Assembly (NCBI GenBank): GCA_021731145.1
Contig: JAKFXX010000024.1
Coordinates: 1-64,000 of the forward strand
Source: Gammaproteobacteria bacterium
Lineage (GTDB): Bacteria > Pseudomonadota > Gammaproteobacteria > Ga0077554 > Ga007554
Length of the DNA: 64,000 nucleotides
Direction of reading: 5' to 3'
Each line of letters starts with the position of its first letter. The stretch's first letter is position 1. This document shows, one piece after another, positions 46,166 through 56,194 of this stretch. The position numbers and the translations under genes are program-made. The notes under the pieces are model-generated. The model was given only the letters and a program-made list of their open reading frames with translations, had not been told where the DNA came from and did no database searches.

Positions 46166-47608
46166 CTATGTCAGCGGCGGCATGGTCTCCCGCCAGCGTT
46201 GAAAGCGCTGCGCTAGCGGCGGGTTTTGAACGGGCGTAAAAGTGATGGCGGTGCCGGTCTCAGGCCAGGCGGGCGTCCCGCCCGCCAGCAGGAAAGCCGT
46301 GCCGCGTGCGGTGGCTTCGCATTCGGCGGGGCGGTGGACGGGCAGGCCGCTGAGGTCGGCGAGGCGCTGGCACATGCCGTTGAGCGCGGCCAGACCGCCG
46401 CTGATGATGATTCTGTGCGCGGGGGCGTGCAATGCCTCCATTTCGGCCAGATTGGTGTAGAGCAAGAACACGATGCTTTCGACAACGGCGACGATTTTTT
46501 CCCAAGGTTCGCCTTCCCCGACGAACCGCGAGGCAAAGTCAGGTATCCAGAAGGGTGCCCCCAGACCCGAGACGCCGTTGAGAAACAATGGCAGTGCGCT
46601 ATCGTTTGCCAGCCATTCCGCCAGCCGGGTTGCCGTATCACGCAACCCCAGAGCCTTGCTGGCCCAATCCAGGGCGCTGCCCGCGCCGTTGATAGTGGCT
46701 TCGAGCGTGTAGGTGGTTTGTTTGTCTTCCTGAAAGGCAATGCTGGTCAATAATCTTGGATGAGTGGGGTGTCGGCCGGTGGTGCGTTGTATAAAAGCGC
46801 CGGTACCCATGTTGATATAGACCGTATCCGGTTGTGGCGGGCCGAAGCCGAACAGGGCGGCGGATTGATCGCCGGTGGCGATGGTGAGCGGGATGGTATG
46901 CCCTCCTGCGCGCAGATGGCCGAAGCCGTGCCGCGTAGGCACGCAGCGGGGCAGGAGGGTGTGCGGTACGCCGAACAGCGCCAGCAATTCATCGTCCCAA
47001 TCCCGGGTTTTAATGTTCCATAGTAAAGTGCGCGAGGCGTTGGCGGGATCCGCCAGCAAGGGGCGCTCTTCAAGCAGATGGAACAGGACAAAACTCGCCA
47101 GTGGCCCGCAGGCGAGGGTATCATTTTGATGGGCGGCTTGGACGGCAGGCAGGTGGTCCAGGCACCAGCGTAATTTGCTTGCGCCATAGTGGGCAGACAA
47201 GAAGAGGCCAGTGCTTCGATGGATCTTTTCCCCGTGTTCCGCGAACTGCTGCAACCACGCATGGGCGCGCCGGTCTTGCCAGCTTATAACGGGCGAGAGC
47301 GCGGCGCCGCTATGTTTGTCCCAGCACACCACGCTGGAGCGTTGCGTGGCCAGCCCTGCCGCGACCACACTGCTGCCGCGTTCGCCCAGACGGTACATGG
47401 TATTGCTAATGGCGGTATGCAGAGAGGTGATTAGTTGTGCTGGGTCGTGCTCTGCCCAGCCGTTATGGGGATGAGTGACGTCGATGGGTTGAAAATCGCT
47501 GGCGACTATCCTTCCTTGGCCGTCAAACACCAGTGCGCGACTGGCATGGCCACCCTGGTCAATGGCGAGATAAAGCGCGCCGTCAGGCGGCGCTGGCGTT
47601 GGGTTCAT
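46166..47608 (-). CDS. FGGY-family carbohydrate kinase
   Basis: A 480-residue sugar/polyol kinase with the actin-like two-domain FGGY fold. Visible are ALYLAIDQGGHASRALVFDG (phosphate 1), GLATQRSSVVCWDKHSG, VISWQDRRAHAWLQ, IATGDQSAALFGFG, VYINMGTGAFIQRTTGR (phosphate 2) and IIISGGLAALNGMCQRLADL (adenosine). It is nearest in feel to glycerol kinases, but the glycerol-binding Arg-Glu pair (QRE) is QRS here and the first motif has DQGG instead of DQGT, so the substrate is probably not glycerol. I start at the ATG at 47608; a GTG five codons earlier is possible. It overlaps the end of nudJ by about 25 bases. No glp genes are nearby. Confidence 0.82.
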   Translation of the reverse strand: MNPTPAPPDGALYLAIDQGGHASRALVFDGQGRIVASDFQPIDVTHPHNGWAEHDPAQLITSLHTAISNTMYRLGERGSSVVAAGLATQRSSVVCWDKHSGAALSPVISWQDRRAHAWLQQFAEHGEKIHRSTGLFLSAHYGASKLRWCLDHLPAVQAAHQNDTLACGPLASFVLFHLLEERPLLADPANASRTLLWNIKTRDWDDELLALFGVPHTLLPRCVPTRHGFGHLRAGGHTIPLTIATGDQSAALFGFGPPQPDTVYINMGTGAFIQRTTGRHPTHPRLLTSIAFQEDKQTTYTLEATINGAGSALDWASKALGLRDTATRLAEWLANDSALPLFLNGVSGLGAPFWIPDFASRFVGEGEPWEKIVAVVESIVFLLYTNLAEMEALHAPAHRIIISGGLAALNGMCQRLADLSGLPVHRPAECEATARGTAFLLAGGTPAWPETGTAITFTPVQNPPLAQRFQRWRETMPPLT

Positions 47609-48056
47609 CGAAATGGAGGTCACCGATGATCTCTAGCGGGTAGCGCTTTCCGGCCAGATAATCATCAATGCAGCGCATTACCATTGGGCTGCGCAGGCGC
47701 GCGGTGTTTTCGCACAGTTCGGCGCGTGTCATCCATACCGCGCGCAGGATGCCGGTATCAAGGGTGCGGGACGGTTCATGGTTGTGGCAGGAGCCACTAA
47801 AGCACGCGCGCAGGTAGGTGGTGCCGCTGCCTGGGTGTTGCCAGCGGTAGAAGCCGACCAGCGCGGTGGGCCGGAAATGCCAGGCGGTTTCTTCCAGGGT
47901 CTCGCGGACAGCGGCTGCGATCAGGCCTTCGCCCTCATCCAGATGCCCTGCGGGCTGGTTGTAAACAATCCTGCCGTCGCTTTTTTCCTCAACCATAAGA
48001 AACTGCCCCTCGCGTTCGATCACGGCGGCAACGGTTACGTGGGGTTTCCAGGTCAT
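47583..48056 (-). CDS. nudJ: Nudix phosphatase NudJ
   Basis: A 157-residue Nudix hydrolase. The Nudix box reads [20 protein letters not shown] followed by TAW (residues about 37-59); the final G of the consensus is Ala, a tolerated change, and the metal-binding glutamates are present. It starts [20 protein letters not shown] like E. coli NudJ, which hydrolyses thiamine pyrophosphates and nucleoside di/triphosphates. It overlaps rluE by four bases upstream, matching the rluE-nudJ pair in E. coli, and overlaps the kinase gene downstream. Confidence 0.88.
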   Translation of the reverse strand: MTWKPHVTVAAVIEREGQFLMVEEKSDGRIVYNQPAGHLDEGEGLIAAAVRETLEETAWHFRPTALVGFYRWQHPGSGTTYLRACFSGSCHNHEPSRTLDTGILRAVWMTRAELCENTARLRSPMVMRCIDDYLAGKRYPLEIIGDLHFDEPNASAA

Positions 48057-48640
48057 GTATGTACTCTTCTCATGGTTGGTTTTTTTGCTTTACTCATTAA
48101 CGGCGTGTGAACCTCTTTCCATGAGCCGGGTGCAAGCCCTTCCATGGTCCATTCGCCGATGGCATAACGGATCAGCCGTAGCGTCGGGTGACCGACGGCG
48201 GCAGTCATGCGCCGCACCTGGCGGTTGCGCCCTTCGCTGATCTTCAATTCGAGCCATGCAGTAGGAATGGCTGCACGGTAGCGGATGGGTGGGGTGCGCG
48301 GCCAGATTTCGGGCTCATCCATCAGCCGCGCCTTGGCAGGCGCAGTCACGCCATCATTCAGCAGTACGCCCCGCTCGAGTGCAGCCAATGCGCGCGCATC
48401 CGGAACGCCTTCCACCTGCGCCCAATAGGTTTTTTCCATTTTATGGCGCGGGTCTGAAATGCGGTATTGCAACTCGCCGTCGTTTGTCAGGATCAGCAGG
48501 CCCTCGCTGTCACGATCCAGCCGCCCGGCGGGATAGACGCCCGGCACGCCGATATAATCGGCCAGTGTCTTGCGCTCCTTCTGGTCGGTGAACTGCGTCA
48601 GGACATCATAGGGTTTATTAAACAGGATGATTTTTACCAT
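48053..48640 (-). CDS. rluE: 23S rRNA pseudouridine synthase RluE
   Basis: A 195-residue RsuA-family pseudouridine synthase; RluE modifies U2457 of 23S rRNA. Text includes [16 protein letters not shown], the catalytic block [20 protein letters not shown] (catalytic Asp in RLDRDSEG), [11 protein letters not shown] and [20 protein letters not shown]. Unlike RsuA and RluB it has no N-terminal S4 domain, as expected for RluE. Start is the ATG at 48640, because family members begin at [10 protein letters not shown]; the frame is open 20 codons upstream. It is divergent from icd, and nudJ overlaps its end: the conserved icd/rluE-nudJ neighbourhood. Confidence 0.92.
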   Translation of the reverse strand: MVKIILFNKPYDVLTQFTDQKERKTLADYIGVPGVYPAGRLDRDSEGLLILTNDGELQYRISDPRHKMEKTYWAQVEGVPDARALAALERGVLLNDGVTAPAKARLMDEPEIWPRTPPIRYRAAIPTAWLELKISEGRNRQVRRMTAAVGHPTLRLIRYAIGEWTMEGLAPGSWKEVHTPLMSKAKKPTMRRVHT

Positions 48641-48744
48641 TTTATTAATATACTCGATATAGCCGTGCGGCGAGAGCGTGGAGTTGTTAAAATGTTTCAA
48701 AATATAAGCTGGCTTGCCGTGTTTTTTGAGATGATGGAGTGTGT

Positions 48745-50001
48745 ATGACCTACGATAAGATTACCGTCCCTGCCAATGGCGAGCGGATTACCGTCAATCC
48801 GGATTTTTCGCTGAATGTCCCGTCGTGCCCGATTATCCCATTCATCGAAGGGGACGGCATCGGCGTGGATGTCACGCCAGTCATGTGTACAGTGGTCAAT
48901 GCGGCGGTAGATAAGGCCTATAACGGTGCCAAATCCATCGCCTGGATGGAGGTGTATGCCGGGGACAAGGCGACGCAGGTCTATGGCAAGGATGTTTATC
49001 TGCCGGAGGAAACCATGCAGGCGTTGCGTGAGTATCCCGTCTCCATCAAGGGGCCGCTGGCGACGCCGGTGGGCGGGGGTATCCGCTCCTTGAATGTCGC
49101 CCTGCGCCAGGCGCTGGATCTTTATATCTGCCTGCGCCCGGTGCGTTATTTCACCGGCACCCCCAGCCCCGTGAAGGCACCGGAGAAGGTGGATATGGTG
49201 ATCTTCCGCGAAAACTCTGAGGATATCTATGCCGGTATCGAGTGGGCGGCAGGTACGCCCGAGGTGCAGAAGGTGATCGATTTTCTGCGCAACGAAATGG
49301 GCGTGACAAAAATCCGCTTCCCCGATAGCTCCGCCATCGGCATCAAGCCGGTGTCGCGCGAGGGCACTGAGCGCCTGGTGCGCAAGGCGCTACAGTACGC
49401 CATCGACAATGGACGTGATTCCGTGACACTGGTGCATAAGGGCAATATCATGAAATTCACCGAGGGGGGGTTCAAGAGCTGGGGTTATGATCTGGCCAAG
49501 GCTGAATTCGGTGCGCAGGAGATCGGCAACGGGCCGTGGTGTTGCATGAAAAATCCCAAAACCGGCGCTGAGATCATCATTAAAGACGTTATCGCCGATG
49601 CCTTCCTCCAGGAGATCCTGTTGCGTCCCGAGGATTTCAGCGTGATCGCCACGCTCAACCTCAATGGCGATTACATCTCCGATGCACTGGCCGCGCAGGT
49701 GGGCGGTATCGGCATCGCACCCGGCGCCAATCTGTCCGATTCCATTGCCATGTTTGAGGCAACGCACGGCACCGCGCCTAAACACGCCGGCAAGAATGAC
49801 GTCAACCCCAGCTCCGTGATCCTCTCCGCAGAGATGATGCTGCGGCACATGGGCTGGTGCGAGGCTGCGGATCTGATTACCAAGGGCGTTGCAGGCGCCA
49901 TTGCCGGCCACACCGTTACCCACGATCTGGCGCGGTTGATGCCGGAAGCAACGCAGGTGAGCTGCTCCGGGTTTGGCGAGGCGGTTATTGCTAAGATGTA
50001 A
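48745..50001 (+). CDS. icd: NADP-dependent isocitrate dehydrogenase
   Basis: A 418-residue TCA-cycle enzyme converting isocitrate to 2-oxoglutarate with NADP. It aligns closely with E. coli Icd: [20 protein letters not shown] (substrate site and the serine that AceK phosphorylates in E. coli), [56 protein letters not shown] and the NADP-binding [19 protein letters not shown]. The conserved regulatory serine suggests possible phosphorylation control, if aceK exists in this genome. The start ATG 48745 has GGAG five bases upstream; an in-frame GTG lies two codons earlier. A bidirectional terminator follows. Confidence 0.97.
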   Translation: MTYDKITVPANGERITVNPDFSLNVPSCPIIPFIEGDGIGVDVTPVMCTVVNAAVDKAYNGAKSIAWMEVYAGDKATQVYGKDVYLPEETMQALREYPVSIKGPLATPVGGGIRSLNVALRQALDLYICLRPVRYFTGTPSPVKAPEKVDMVIFRENSEDIYAGIEWAAGTPEVQKVIDFLRNEMGVTKIRFPDSSAIGIKPVSREGTERLVRKALQYAIDNGRDSVTLVHKGNIMKFTEGGFKSWGYDLAKAEFGAQEIGNGPWCCMKNPKTGAEIIIKDVIADAFLQEILLRPEDFSVIATLNLNGDYISDALAAQVGGIGIAPGANLSDSIAMFEATHGTAPKHAGKNDVNPSSVILSAEMMLRHMGWCEAADLITKGVAGAIAGHTVTHDLARLMPEATQVSCSGFGEAVIAKM

Positions 50002-50007
50002 GCTGGC

Positions 50008-50045
50008 AAAAGGGGGGGGCAGACAGGGGATTTGCCGCCCCTTTT
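50008..50045. terminator. Bidirectional terminator between icd and cspD
   Basis: AAAAGGGG plus GGC on the left (50008-50020) pairs with GCCGCCCCTTTT (50034-50045) with one mismatch; the A-run on one side and T-run on the other serve both convergent genes. Confidence 0.75.
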
Positions 50046-50049
50046 GAGT

Positions 50050-50265
50050 CTACCTATTGTCTCGCCCGGCCTGTATGTTCTGCGCATGCCTTCCCTTGGG
50101 GCCGTCGGTGATCTCGAACTCGACCTTTTGGCCTTCGCGCAAGGTCTTGTAGCCGTCCATGGAGATTGCCGAGAAGTGGGCGAAGATGTCATCGCCACCG
50201 CCCTCTGGGGCGATAAAGCCATAGCCCTTGGCATTGCTGAACCATTTGACAGTGCCGGTCGCCAT
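50050..50265 (-). CDS. cspD: Cold-shock-domain protein (CspA/CspD family)
   Basis: A 71-residue single cold-shock domain that binds single-stranded RNA or DNA. RNP1 KGYGFIAP and RNP2 DIFAHFSAI are intact, preceded by [10 protein letters not shown]. Its place between icd and clpS matches cspD of other gammaproteobacteria; the sequence alone would only support a CspA-family call. A ribosome-binding site GAGG precedes the ATG, and a promoter about 100 bases upstream implies a leader of roughly 95 bases, as is common for thermoregulated csp mRNAs. Confidence 0.9.
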   Translation of the reverse strand: MATGTVKWFSNAKGYGFIAPEGGGDDIFAHFSAISMDGYKTLREGQKVEFEITDGPKGRHAQNIQAGRDNR

Positions 50266-50366
50266 ACTATTATTACCTCGTGAATCGTGACGGGGTTTGC
50301 TGTGGTTGTGCTGATATGATCCCGGTGACGGGTTGACTTTTGATCCCTATTGTGGTCGAAAGTACT

Positions 50367-50394
50367 TTTATAACGATTTTTTGCGGATAGTCAA
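50367..50394 (-). promoter_or_regulatory. cspD promoter
   Basis: On the minus strand, TTGACT (50389-50394), a 16-base spacer and TATAAA (50367-50372). The predicted start near 50360 gives an untranslated leader of about 95 bases before the ATG at 50265. Confidence 0.6.
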
Positions 50395-50500
50395 GCCCTT
50401 TTTGAGAAAATAGAGGGGGCTTGCGCCGCTGTTGTAATGTCCCAATAATGAGACGGTGTACTGGGAAATTTTTTCGGGCTTTGAGTACAATTGGATCGCT

Positions 50501-50821
50501 ATGAAAGAAGGACAACGGGATAATCATGACGATGGGTTGGCGCTGCAGGAGGCAAAGCCGAAGCTCAAACGCCCGCCCATGTACAAGGTATTACTACTGA
50601 ACGACGATTACACGCCCATGGAGTTTGTCGTTCATGTGCTGGAAATTATTTTTGCCATGAGCCGTGATCAGGCTACTCAGGTCATGCTGCATGTGCATAC
50701 ACGTGGGGTGGGGGTGTGCGGTCTTTTTACGCGTGATATCGCCGAGACCAAGGTGGCCCAGGTGACGCAATTTGCGCAGGAAAACCAGCACCCGTTGAAA
50801 TGCACCATGGAAGAGGCATAG
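50501..50821 (+). CDS. clpS: ClpS, N-degron adaptor for ClpAP
   Basis: A 106-residue adaptor that recognises Leu, Phe, Trp or Tyr N-termini and hands substrates to ClpA. The binding-pocket signature [18 protein letters not shown] is intact, followed by [20 protein letters not shown] and the C-terminal LKCTMEEA; the N-terminal extension is charged and disordered, as needed for delivery. Start is ATG 50501; 15 more codons are open upstream but not conserved. clpA follows 78 bases later in the same direction. Confidence 0.96.
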   Translation: MKEGQRDNHDDGLALQEAKPKLKRPPMYKVLLLNDDYTPMEFVVHVLEIIFAMSRDQATQVMLHVHTRGVGVCGLFTRDIAETKVAQVTQFAQENQHPLKCTMEEA

Positions 50822-50899
50822 ACTCACCGTTCGACGGCACGGCCGCACGCTGTCATCCGGGAAGTTTTTCATTAAGTCTTCGGACAAGAGGTTAACACC

Positions 50900-53167
50900 A
50901 TGTTAAGCAAGGACCTCGAATTCACGCTTAATATCGCCTTCAGAGAGGCGCGTGAAAAGTTGCACGAATTCATGACAGTCGAGCACTTGTTGCTTGCCTT
51001 GCTTGATAATCCGGGCGCGGTCGCGGTATTGCGAGCTTGCGGCGCCGATCTCGACAGATTAAAGAAGGATCTCGCCATTTTTGTGAACGAGAACACTCCT
51101 TTGCTGCCCTCGCAGGACAAGCGCGACACCCAGCCCACGCTGGGCTTCCAGCGGGTTCTGCAGCGTGCCGTGTTTCATGTGCAATCCTCCGGAAAAAATG
51201 AAGTGCAGGCCGCCAACGTGCTGGTTGCCATTTTCGGCGAGCAGGATTCACAGGCCGTCTACTTCCTCGGCCGACAGAACGTCACGCGCCTGGACGTTGT
51301 GAATTATATCTCTCATGGCATCTCCAAGGTGCATGGCGAGGGCGAGGGAGCGCCGCACACGCCCTCCAGCGAGGACGAGCCGGGGGCCGAGGCGCCCGCC
51401 AAAAGCCCGCTTGAACTCTATGCCGCCAACCTGAATCAACTGGCCAGGCAGGGCAAGATTGACCCGTTGATCGGCCGCAAGCACGAAATCCAGCGCACTA
51501 TCCAGATCCTGTGCCGCCGCCGCAAAAATAATCCGCTGTTTGTCGGCGAGGCGGGCGTCGGCAAGACCGCGCTGGCCGAAGGGCTGGCGAAGATGATTGT
51601 TGATGGCGAGGTGCCGGAAGTGCTGGCCCATAGCACAGTGTATTCGCTGGATCTGGGCGCGCTGCTGGCGGGCACCAAGTATCGCGGTGATTTTGAAAAG
51701 CGCCTGAAAGGCGTGGTCAATCAGTTGCAGAAAGAGCCGGGTGCGATCCTGTTCATCGATGAGATTCACACCATCATCGGCGCGGGCGCGGCCTCCGGCG
51801 GGGTGATGGACGCCTCCAACCTGATCAAGCCGGTGCTTGCCTCGGGCGCGCTGAAGTGCATCGGTTCCACCACCTACCAGGAATACCGTGGTGTTTTTGA
51901 GAAGGATCGAGCGCTGGCGCGGCGCTTTCAGAAGATCGACGTGGCCGAACCTACCGTTGATGAGACGGTGCAGATCCTGGAAGGCCTGAAATCACGCTTT
52001 GAAGAGCACCATCATGTCAAGTACTCCAAACAGGCGCTGCGTGTGGCGGCGGAACTGGCGGCGCGCTACATTAACGACCGTTATTTGCCCGACAAGGCGA
52101 TTGACGTGATCGACGAGGTGGGGGCGAATCAACACTTGCTGCCTGCCTCCAAGCGCAAAAAGGTGATCGGCGTCAAGGAGATCGAGGATATCGTCGCGAA
52201 GATTGCGCGCATCCCGCCCAAGAGCGTTTCCAGTTCCGATAAAGACGTGCTGCGTAATCTGGAGCGTGATCTGAAGATGCTGGTGTTTGGCCAGAACGAT
52301 GCCATCGAGGCATTGGCCTCAGCAATCAAGATGTCGCGGGCTGGTCTGGGCGATGTGCAAAAACCTATTGGCTCTTTCCTGCTCGCTGGCCCTACCGGCG
52401 TGGGCAAAACCGAGGTGACGCGCCAGCTTGCAAAAGTCATGGGGATCGAGCTGATTCGCTTCGATATGTCGGAATACATGGAGCGCCATACCGTATCACG
52501 CCTGATTGGCGCGCCACCGGGCTACGTGGGTTTTGACCAGGGCGGACTATTGACTGAGGCGGTCACAAAAAACCCTCATGCGGTGCTGTTGCTGGATGAG
52601 ATCGAGAAAGCGCACCCGGATGTTTTCAACATTCTATTGCAGGTGATGGATCATGGTACGCTCACGGACAACAACGGGCGCAAGGCCGATTTCCGTAATG
52701 TGATTCTGATCATGACCACCAATGCCGGGGCGGACCAGATGAGCCGCAGCTCCATCGGTTTTGTGCATCAGGACCATGCCAGCGACGGCACGGAGGCGAT
52801 CAAGCGCCTGTTCAGCCCTGAATTCCGCAACCGCCTGGACGCCATTATCCAGTTCAAGCCGCTGGACAGTGCCACCATCGCCTTCGTGGTGGACAAGTTC
52901 ATCATTGAGCTGGAAGCCCAACTGGAAGATAAAAACGTTACGCTCGAAGTCGACAGTACCGCCCGGCACTGGCTGGCCGAGCATGGCTATGACGAGAAAA
53001 TGGGCGCGCGCCCGATGGCGCGGATCATCCAGGAACACATCAAGCGGCCCCTTGCCGAAGAGCTGCTGTTCGGCAGGCTCGCGCGCGGCGGGCATATTCG
53101 CATCAGCGTGCGCGATGACAAGCTGGCCTTCGCACTGGAAGGCGCGGAGCAATTACAGGAAAGCTAG
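50900..53167 (+). CDS. clpA: ATP-dependent Clp protease ATP-binding subunit ClpA
   Basis: A 755-residue Hsp100 unfoldase that feeds ClpP. The N domain (about 1-140, [19 protein letters not shown]) binds ClpS. AAA-1 has [19 protein letters not shown] and [17 protein letters not shown]-2 has [37 protein letters not shown] and the sensor-2 region [20 protein letters not shown]. The ClpP-binding tripeptide loop is visible as SSIGFVHQD (IGF in place of IGL). Length and order match E. coli ClpA (758). It works with clpS just upstream, and with the two transferase genes bpt and aat 2 kb downstream. Confidence 0.97.
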   Translation: MLSKDLEFTLNIAFREAREKLHEFMTVEHLLLALLDNPGAVAVLRACGADLDRLKKDLAIFVNENTPLLPSQDKRDTQPTLGFQRVLQRAVFHVQSSGKNEVQAANVLVAIFGEQDSQAVYFLGRQNVTRLDVVNYISHGISKVHGEGEGAPHTPSSEDEPGAEAPAKSPLELYAANLNQLARQGKIDPLIGRKHEIQRTIQILCRRRKNNPLFVGEAGVGKTALAEGLAKMIVDGEVPEVLAHSTVYSLDLGALLAGTKYRGDFEKRLKGVVNQLQKEPGAILFIDEIHTIIGAGAASGGVMDASNLIKPVLASGALKCIGSTTYQEYRGVFEKDRALARRFQKIDVAEPTVDETVQILEGLKSRFEEHHHVKYSKQALRVAAELAARYINDRYLPDKAIDVIDEVGANQHLLPASKRKKVIGVKEIEDIVAKIARIPPKSVSSSDKDVLRNLERDLKMLVFGQNDAIEALASAIKMSRAGLGDVQKPIGSFLLAGPTGVGKTEVTRQLAKVMGIELIRFDMSEYMERHTVSRLIGAPPGYVGFDQGGLLTEAVTKNPHAVLLLDEIEKAHPDVFNILLQVMDHGTLTDNNGRKADFRNVILIMTTNAGADQMSRSSIGFVHQDHASDGTEAIKRLFSPEFRNRLDAIIQFKPLDSATIAFVVDKFIIELEAQLEDKNVTLEVDSTARHWLAEHGYDEKMGARPMARIIQEHIKRPLAEELLFGRLARGGHIRISVRDDKLAFALEGAEQLQES

Positions 53168-53176
53168 CTTTTGCAG

Positions 53177-53201
53177 GGCGGGCATCGCATCGCCCGCCTT
53201 T
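53177..53201 (+). terminator. clpA terminator
   Basis: GGCGGGC (53177-53183) and GCCCGCC (53192-53198) form a 7-bp stem with an 8-base loop followed by TTT. It lies ten bases after the clpA stop and before the convergent end of infA. Confidence 0.55.
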
Positions 53202-53227
53202 CCTGGCAGAGCAGGAGGGGGAAGGCT

Positions 53228-53446
53228 TCAGCGGGCGCGGAAAGTGATGCGCGCCTTGCTCAGGTCATAGGGGGTCATTTCCACTGTAACCTTGTCGCCG
53301 GTCAGAATGCGGATATAATTCTTGCGCATTTTTCCCGAGATATGGGCCGTTACAACGTGCCCGTTATCAAGCTGTACCCGGAACATGGTATTGGGCAGGG
53401 TTTCCAATATTGTTCCTTCCATTTCAATATGATCTTCTTTTGCCAT
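53228..53446 (-). CDS. infA: Translation initiation factor IF-1
   Basis: A 72-residue OB-fold protein that occupies the ribosomal A site during initiation. It reads [19 protein letters not shown], then [39 protein letters not shown] and ends KARITFRAR, the complete family length. Start is ATG 53446, as in all homologues, though ten more codons are open upstream. Its place beside clpA, convergent, is conserved in many gammaproteobacteria. Confidence 0.97.
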   Translation of the reverse strand: MAKEDHIEMEGTILETLPNTMFRVQLDNGHVVTAHISGKMRKNYIRILTGDKVTVEMTPYDLSKARITFRAR

Positions 53447-53601
53447 GCAAATATAGTGCTCTTGATGAATAATCATGGATGCCGGGTCAGGATTGTCCCG
53501 ACTTAATGAACCATTTTGCCTGAATCCGGCATGATTGGCAAAGTTTGTGTTGTAATGTTATAGGCAGGGAAAGTCAAAAAAGTAAAACAGAGGGCTATGG
53601 A

Positions 53602-55431
53602 ATGGTTCGTTGTATGGATAATGGTGGAAACGGAAAAATCCTGAGGGCGATACTTGCTGTGTGCGCCTTGGTGTCAGGGATGCTACTCGCGGGGTGCGGC
53701 TCCAGCGGCGGTAGTGCAAGTGGCAGGGGTGACACCATCAGGCCTTCCGTCGTACTCACCAATCCTGCCAATAATGCCGCTGCCGTACCTGTTGCCGCCG
53801 TGCTTGCAGTTTCATTTTCCGAGGACATGAAGGTCTCGACCATCTCCGATGTCACGTTTATCGTGAGCACGGGGAGCGACCAGGTTGCCGGGAAGGTCGG
53901 TTTCAGCCCAGCCTCCAATGCGGCGACTTTTACACCCGCTGCTCCCCTAAAGTACGACACAATCTATACCGTGACGATCAAAGCGGCATCTGTGACGGAT
54001 ATGTCAAACAATGCGTTGAATGCCAATTCGCCGACGGGAGATTATGTCTGGAGCTTTACTACCAGCCGCTCGGGATCGGTGGATGCTGGTTTTGGCGGTG
54101 ACGGCACGGGTGGTACAGGTGGAGGTGGTACAGGTAATGCCGCCAATGCCTCGGTCGCGATTACCCAATTTTCAAATGACGGCTCAAGTGAAGCCAGAGC
54201 CGTCGCCATTCAGCCGGGCGGTAAGATCGTTGTTGCCGGTTCCGCCTGGAATGAGAATCGCAAGGACTGGGATTTCGCGCTGGCTCGCTATAATCAGGAT
54301 GGCATCCTGGATACGAGTTTTGGCACAAATGGTAATGGTATCGTGACAACCGATCTGGGTGGCGGTAAGCATGATATTGTGCACGCCATGAAGATCGATT
54401 CCGATGGCGGGATTGTGGTGGCGGGATTTGTTAACAAAAGCCCCAACGACAATGACTTCGCTCTTGCGCGATATAACTCGAATGGCACACTTGATTCCAG
54501 TTTCGGAACGGGCGGCATCGTAACTACTGATTTCAGCGGGCGGAATGATGTGGTTTATGCGCTTGCGATTCAGACGGATGGCAAGATCGTAGTGACGGGT
54601 TTTAGCAGTCTACAAGGCACAGCGACGATCCCTATCTTTATTGATGCATACCAAGCCAATCCCATTATATTTGGAAGCGGTTTGACTGCGGTCGATTTTG
54701 CGTTGGCCCGCTACGATCAATACGGCACGCTGGATGCCAGCTTCAGTAATGACGGCAAGGTCACTGCGGCTGTTGGCAGTAGTGCCAGTGTTGCGCGCGC
54801 CATTGCTATCCAGGAGGACCGCAAGATTGTTGTGGCGGGATATGCCAATCAGGGTGCCCACGCCAACTTCGCGCTGGCCCGCTTTGATGAGAATGGTAGC
54901 CTGGATACCGGGTTTGGAGCTGGCACAGGCAAGGTGATTACAGCTATTACGTCAGGCAAGGATAATGCGGCGCTGTCTGTGGCTATTCAGCCGGATGGCA
55001 AAATCATCGCGGCCGGTACCGTTGAGAATGATTCTGGCGGTACAAGTTTCAGCCTCGCCCGTTATAACACGGATGGTATCCTGGATAACGGTTTTGCGGG
55101 TGATGGCACAGTGATTACATCCCTTGGCGCGAATGGCAACGAGGTGGCGTTCGCTGTTACCGTTCAGGGGGATGGCAAGATCCTCACGGCGGGAGTGGCC
55201 TCAAATGGCAAGGACGATGATTTTGCCATGGTTCGCTATGGTGCGAATGGTTCGCTGGATAACAGTTTTGGATTGGGTGGAAAGGTGATTACACCTGTGC
55301 GCTCCGGGGTGGATGTGGCATTTGCGGTGGCCATTCAACCAGCGCCAGATAATAAGATCATCATGGCAGGAAGAAGCCGACGTCCCGACGTTATACTCTA
55401 TGATTTCGCCCTGGTCCGTTACTGGCCATAA
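53602..55431 (+). CDS. Delta-60-repeat lipoprotein with an N-terminal Ig-like (Big_5) domain
   Basis: A 609-residue cell-envelope protein. The signal peptide ends in a lipobox LLAGC (about residue 32), so it is a probable lipoprotein; a Ser/Gly linker follows. Residues about 45-155 form an SbsA/Big_5 Ig-like domain (VVLTNPANNAAAVPVAAVLA, SFSEDMKVSTISDVTF, LKYDTIYTVTI). A Gly-rich spacer leads to about seven delta-60 repeats of 55-60 residues, each of the form FALARYNxDGxLDxSFGxxG...AIQPDGKIVVAG, probably a beta-propeller. The last repeat is incomplete (FALVRYWP), closing the ring as propellers do. The role is unknown; surface binding or adhesion is a guess. It is unlinked in function to its neighbours infA and bpt. 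Confidence 0.85.
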   Translation: MVRCMDNGGNGKILRAILAVCALVSGMLLAGCGSSGGSASGRGDTIRPSVVLTNPANNAAAVPVAAVLAVSFSEDMKVSTISDVTFIVSTGSDQVAGKVGFSPASNAATFTPAAPLKYDTIYTVTIKAASVTDMSNNALNANSPTGDYVWSFTTSRSGSVDAGFGGDGTGGTGGGGTGNAANASVAITQFSNDGSSEARAVAIQPGGKIVVAGSAWNENRKDWDFALARYNQDGILDTSFGTNGNGIVTTDLGGGKHDIVHAMKIDSDGGIVVAGFVNKSPNDNDFALARYNSNGTLDSSFGTGGIVTTDFSGRNDVVYALAIQTDGKIVVTGFSSLQGTATIPIFIDAYQANPIIFGSGLTAVDFALARYDQYGTLDASFSNDGKVTAAVGSSASVARAIAIQEDRKIVVAGYANQGAHANFALARFDENGSLDTGFGAGTGKVITAITSGKDNAALSVAIQPDGKIIAAGTVENDSGGTSFSLARYNTDGILDNGFAGDGTVITSLGANGNEVAFAVTVQGDGKILTAGVASNGKDDDFAMVRYGANGSLDNSFGLGGKVITPVRSGVDVAFAVAIQPAPDNKIIMAGRSRRPDVILYDFALVRYWP

Positions 55432-55474
55432 AATGCACGGTGGGCAAGCAAAGTGGGCTCAACCCACAATCGCA

Positions 55475-56194
55475 TCATAAAGCCGGATCAATAATATCCC
55501 AGTGCCCGTGCCGGTAAGCCTCCAACGGGCGATACTGGCTTTTATAGCTCATTTTGGGTGAGTCCTTGATCAAATATCCCAGATAGACCCATGGCAGGCC
55601 GAGGCGCCGGGCTTCATGGATCTGCCACAGCACGGCATATACCCCCAGGCTGCGCGCATCGTGGTCCGGGTCGAAGAAGGTGTAGACCGCCGACAGCCCC
55701 TGTTCGAGACGATCGACTACGGCCACGGCAAGCAACTGGCCGCGCAGCCGGAATTCATGAAAGGTGGTGTCGATCCGGGGGTGCGTGAAAAAAGACAGAT
55801 AATTCTCCGGGTCAGGGTCGTCCATGCCGCCGCCGGGGTGGCGGGTGGCGAGATAACGCCGGTAGAGCGCGAAGTGCTCCTTATTGCTCGTGGCGGCCAC
55901 ACGGCTTACTTGCAGGTCTTCATTACGTCGCCAGGTGCGTTTCTGTGCGCGGTTGGGTTGAAATGCGGCGACGGGCACTCGCACCGGGATGCAGGCGTTG
56001 CAATTTTGGCAGTGGGGGCGGTATATGTGTTCGCCGCTGCGCCGGAAACCGTGATCAATAAGCTGGCTGTAAAGATGTGTATCAACCGGCACACGTGGAT
56101 CGGGAAACAGGGTCGTTGCCGTGCGCTCCGGCAGGTAGTTACAGGGGTGTGGCGTGCCACTGTATAAGGCCAGGGTGCGGGGCGGGGTGGTCAT
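55475..56194 (-). CDS. bpt: Aspartate/glutamate leucyltransferase Bpt
   Basis: A 239-residue transferase that adds Leu from Leu-tRNA to N-terminal Asp or Glu, creating ClpS substrates. The N-terminal cysteine cluster [18 protein letters not shown] and [20 protein letters not shown] belong to the ATE-N domain; the C-terminal GNAT-like part has [40 protein letters not shown] and [20 protein letters not shown], all conserved in Bpt/ATE. Its ATG overlaps the aat stop (ATGA), so the two transferases are translationally coupled. Confidence 0.95.
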   Translation of the reverse strand: MTTPPRTLALYSGTPHPCNYLPERTATTLFPDPRVPVDTHLYSQLIDHGFRRSGEHIYRPHCQNCNACIPVRVPVAAFQPNRAQKRTWRRNEDLQVSRVAATSNKEHFALYRRYLATRHPGGGMDDPDPENYLSFFTHPRIDTTFHEFRLRGQLLAVAVVDRLEQGLSAVYTFFDPDHDARSLGVYAVLWQIHEARRLGLPWVYLGYLIKDSPKMSYKSQYRPLEAYRHGHWDIIDPAL

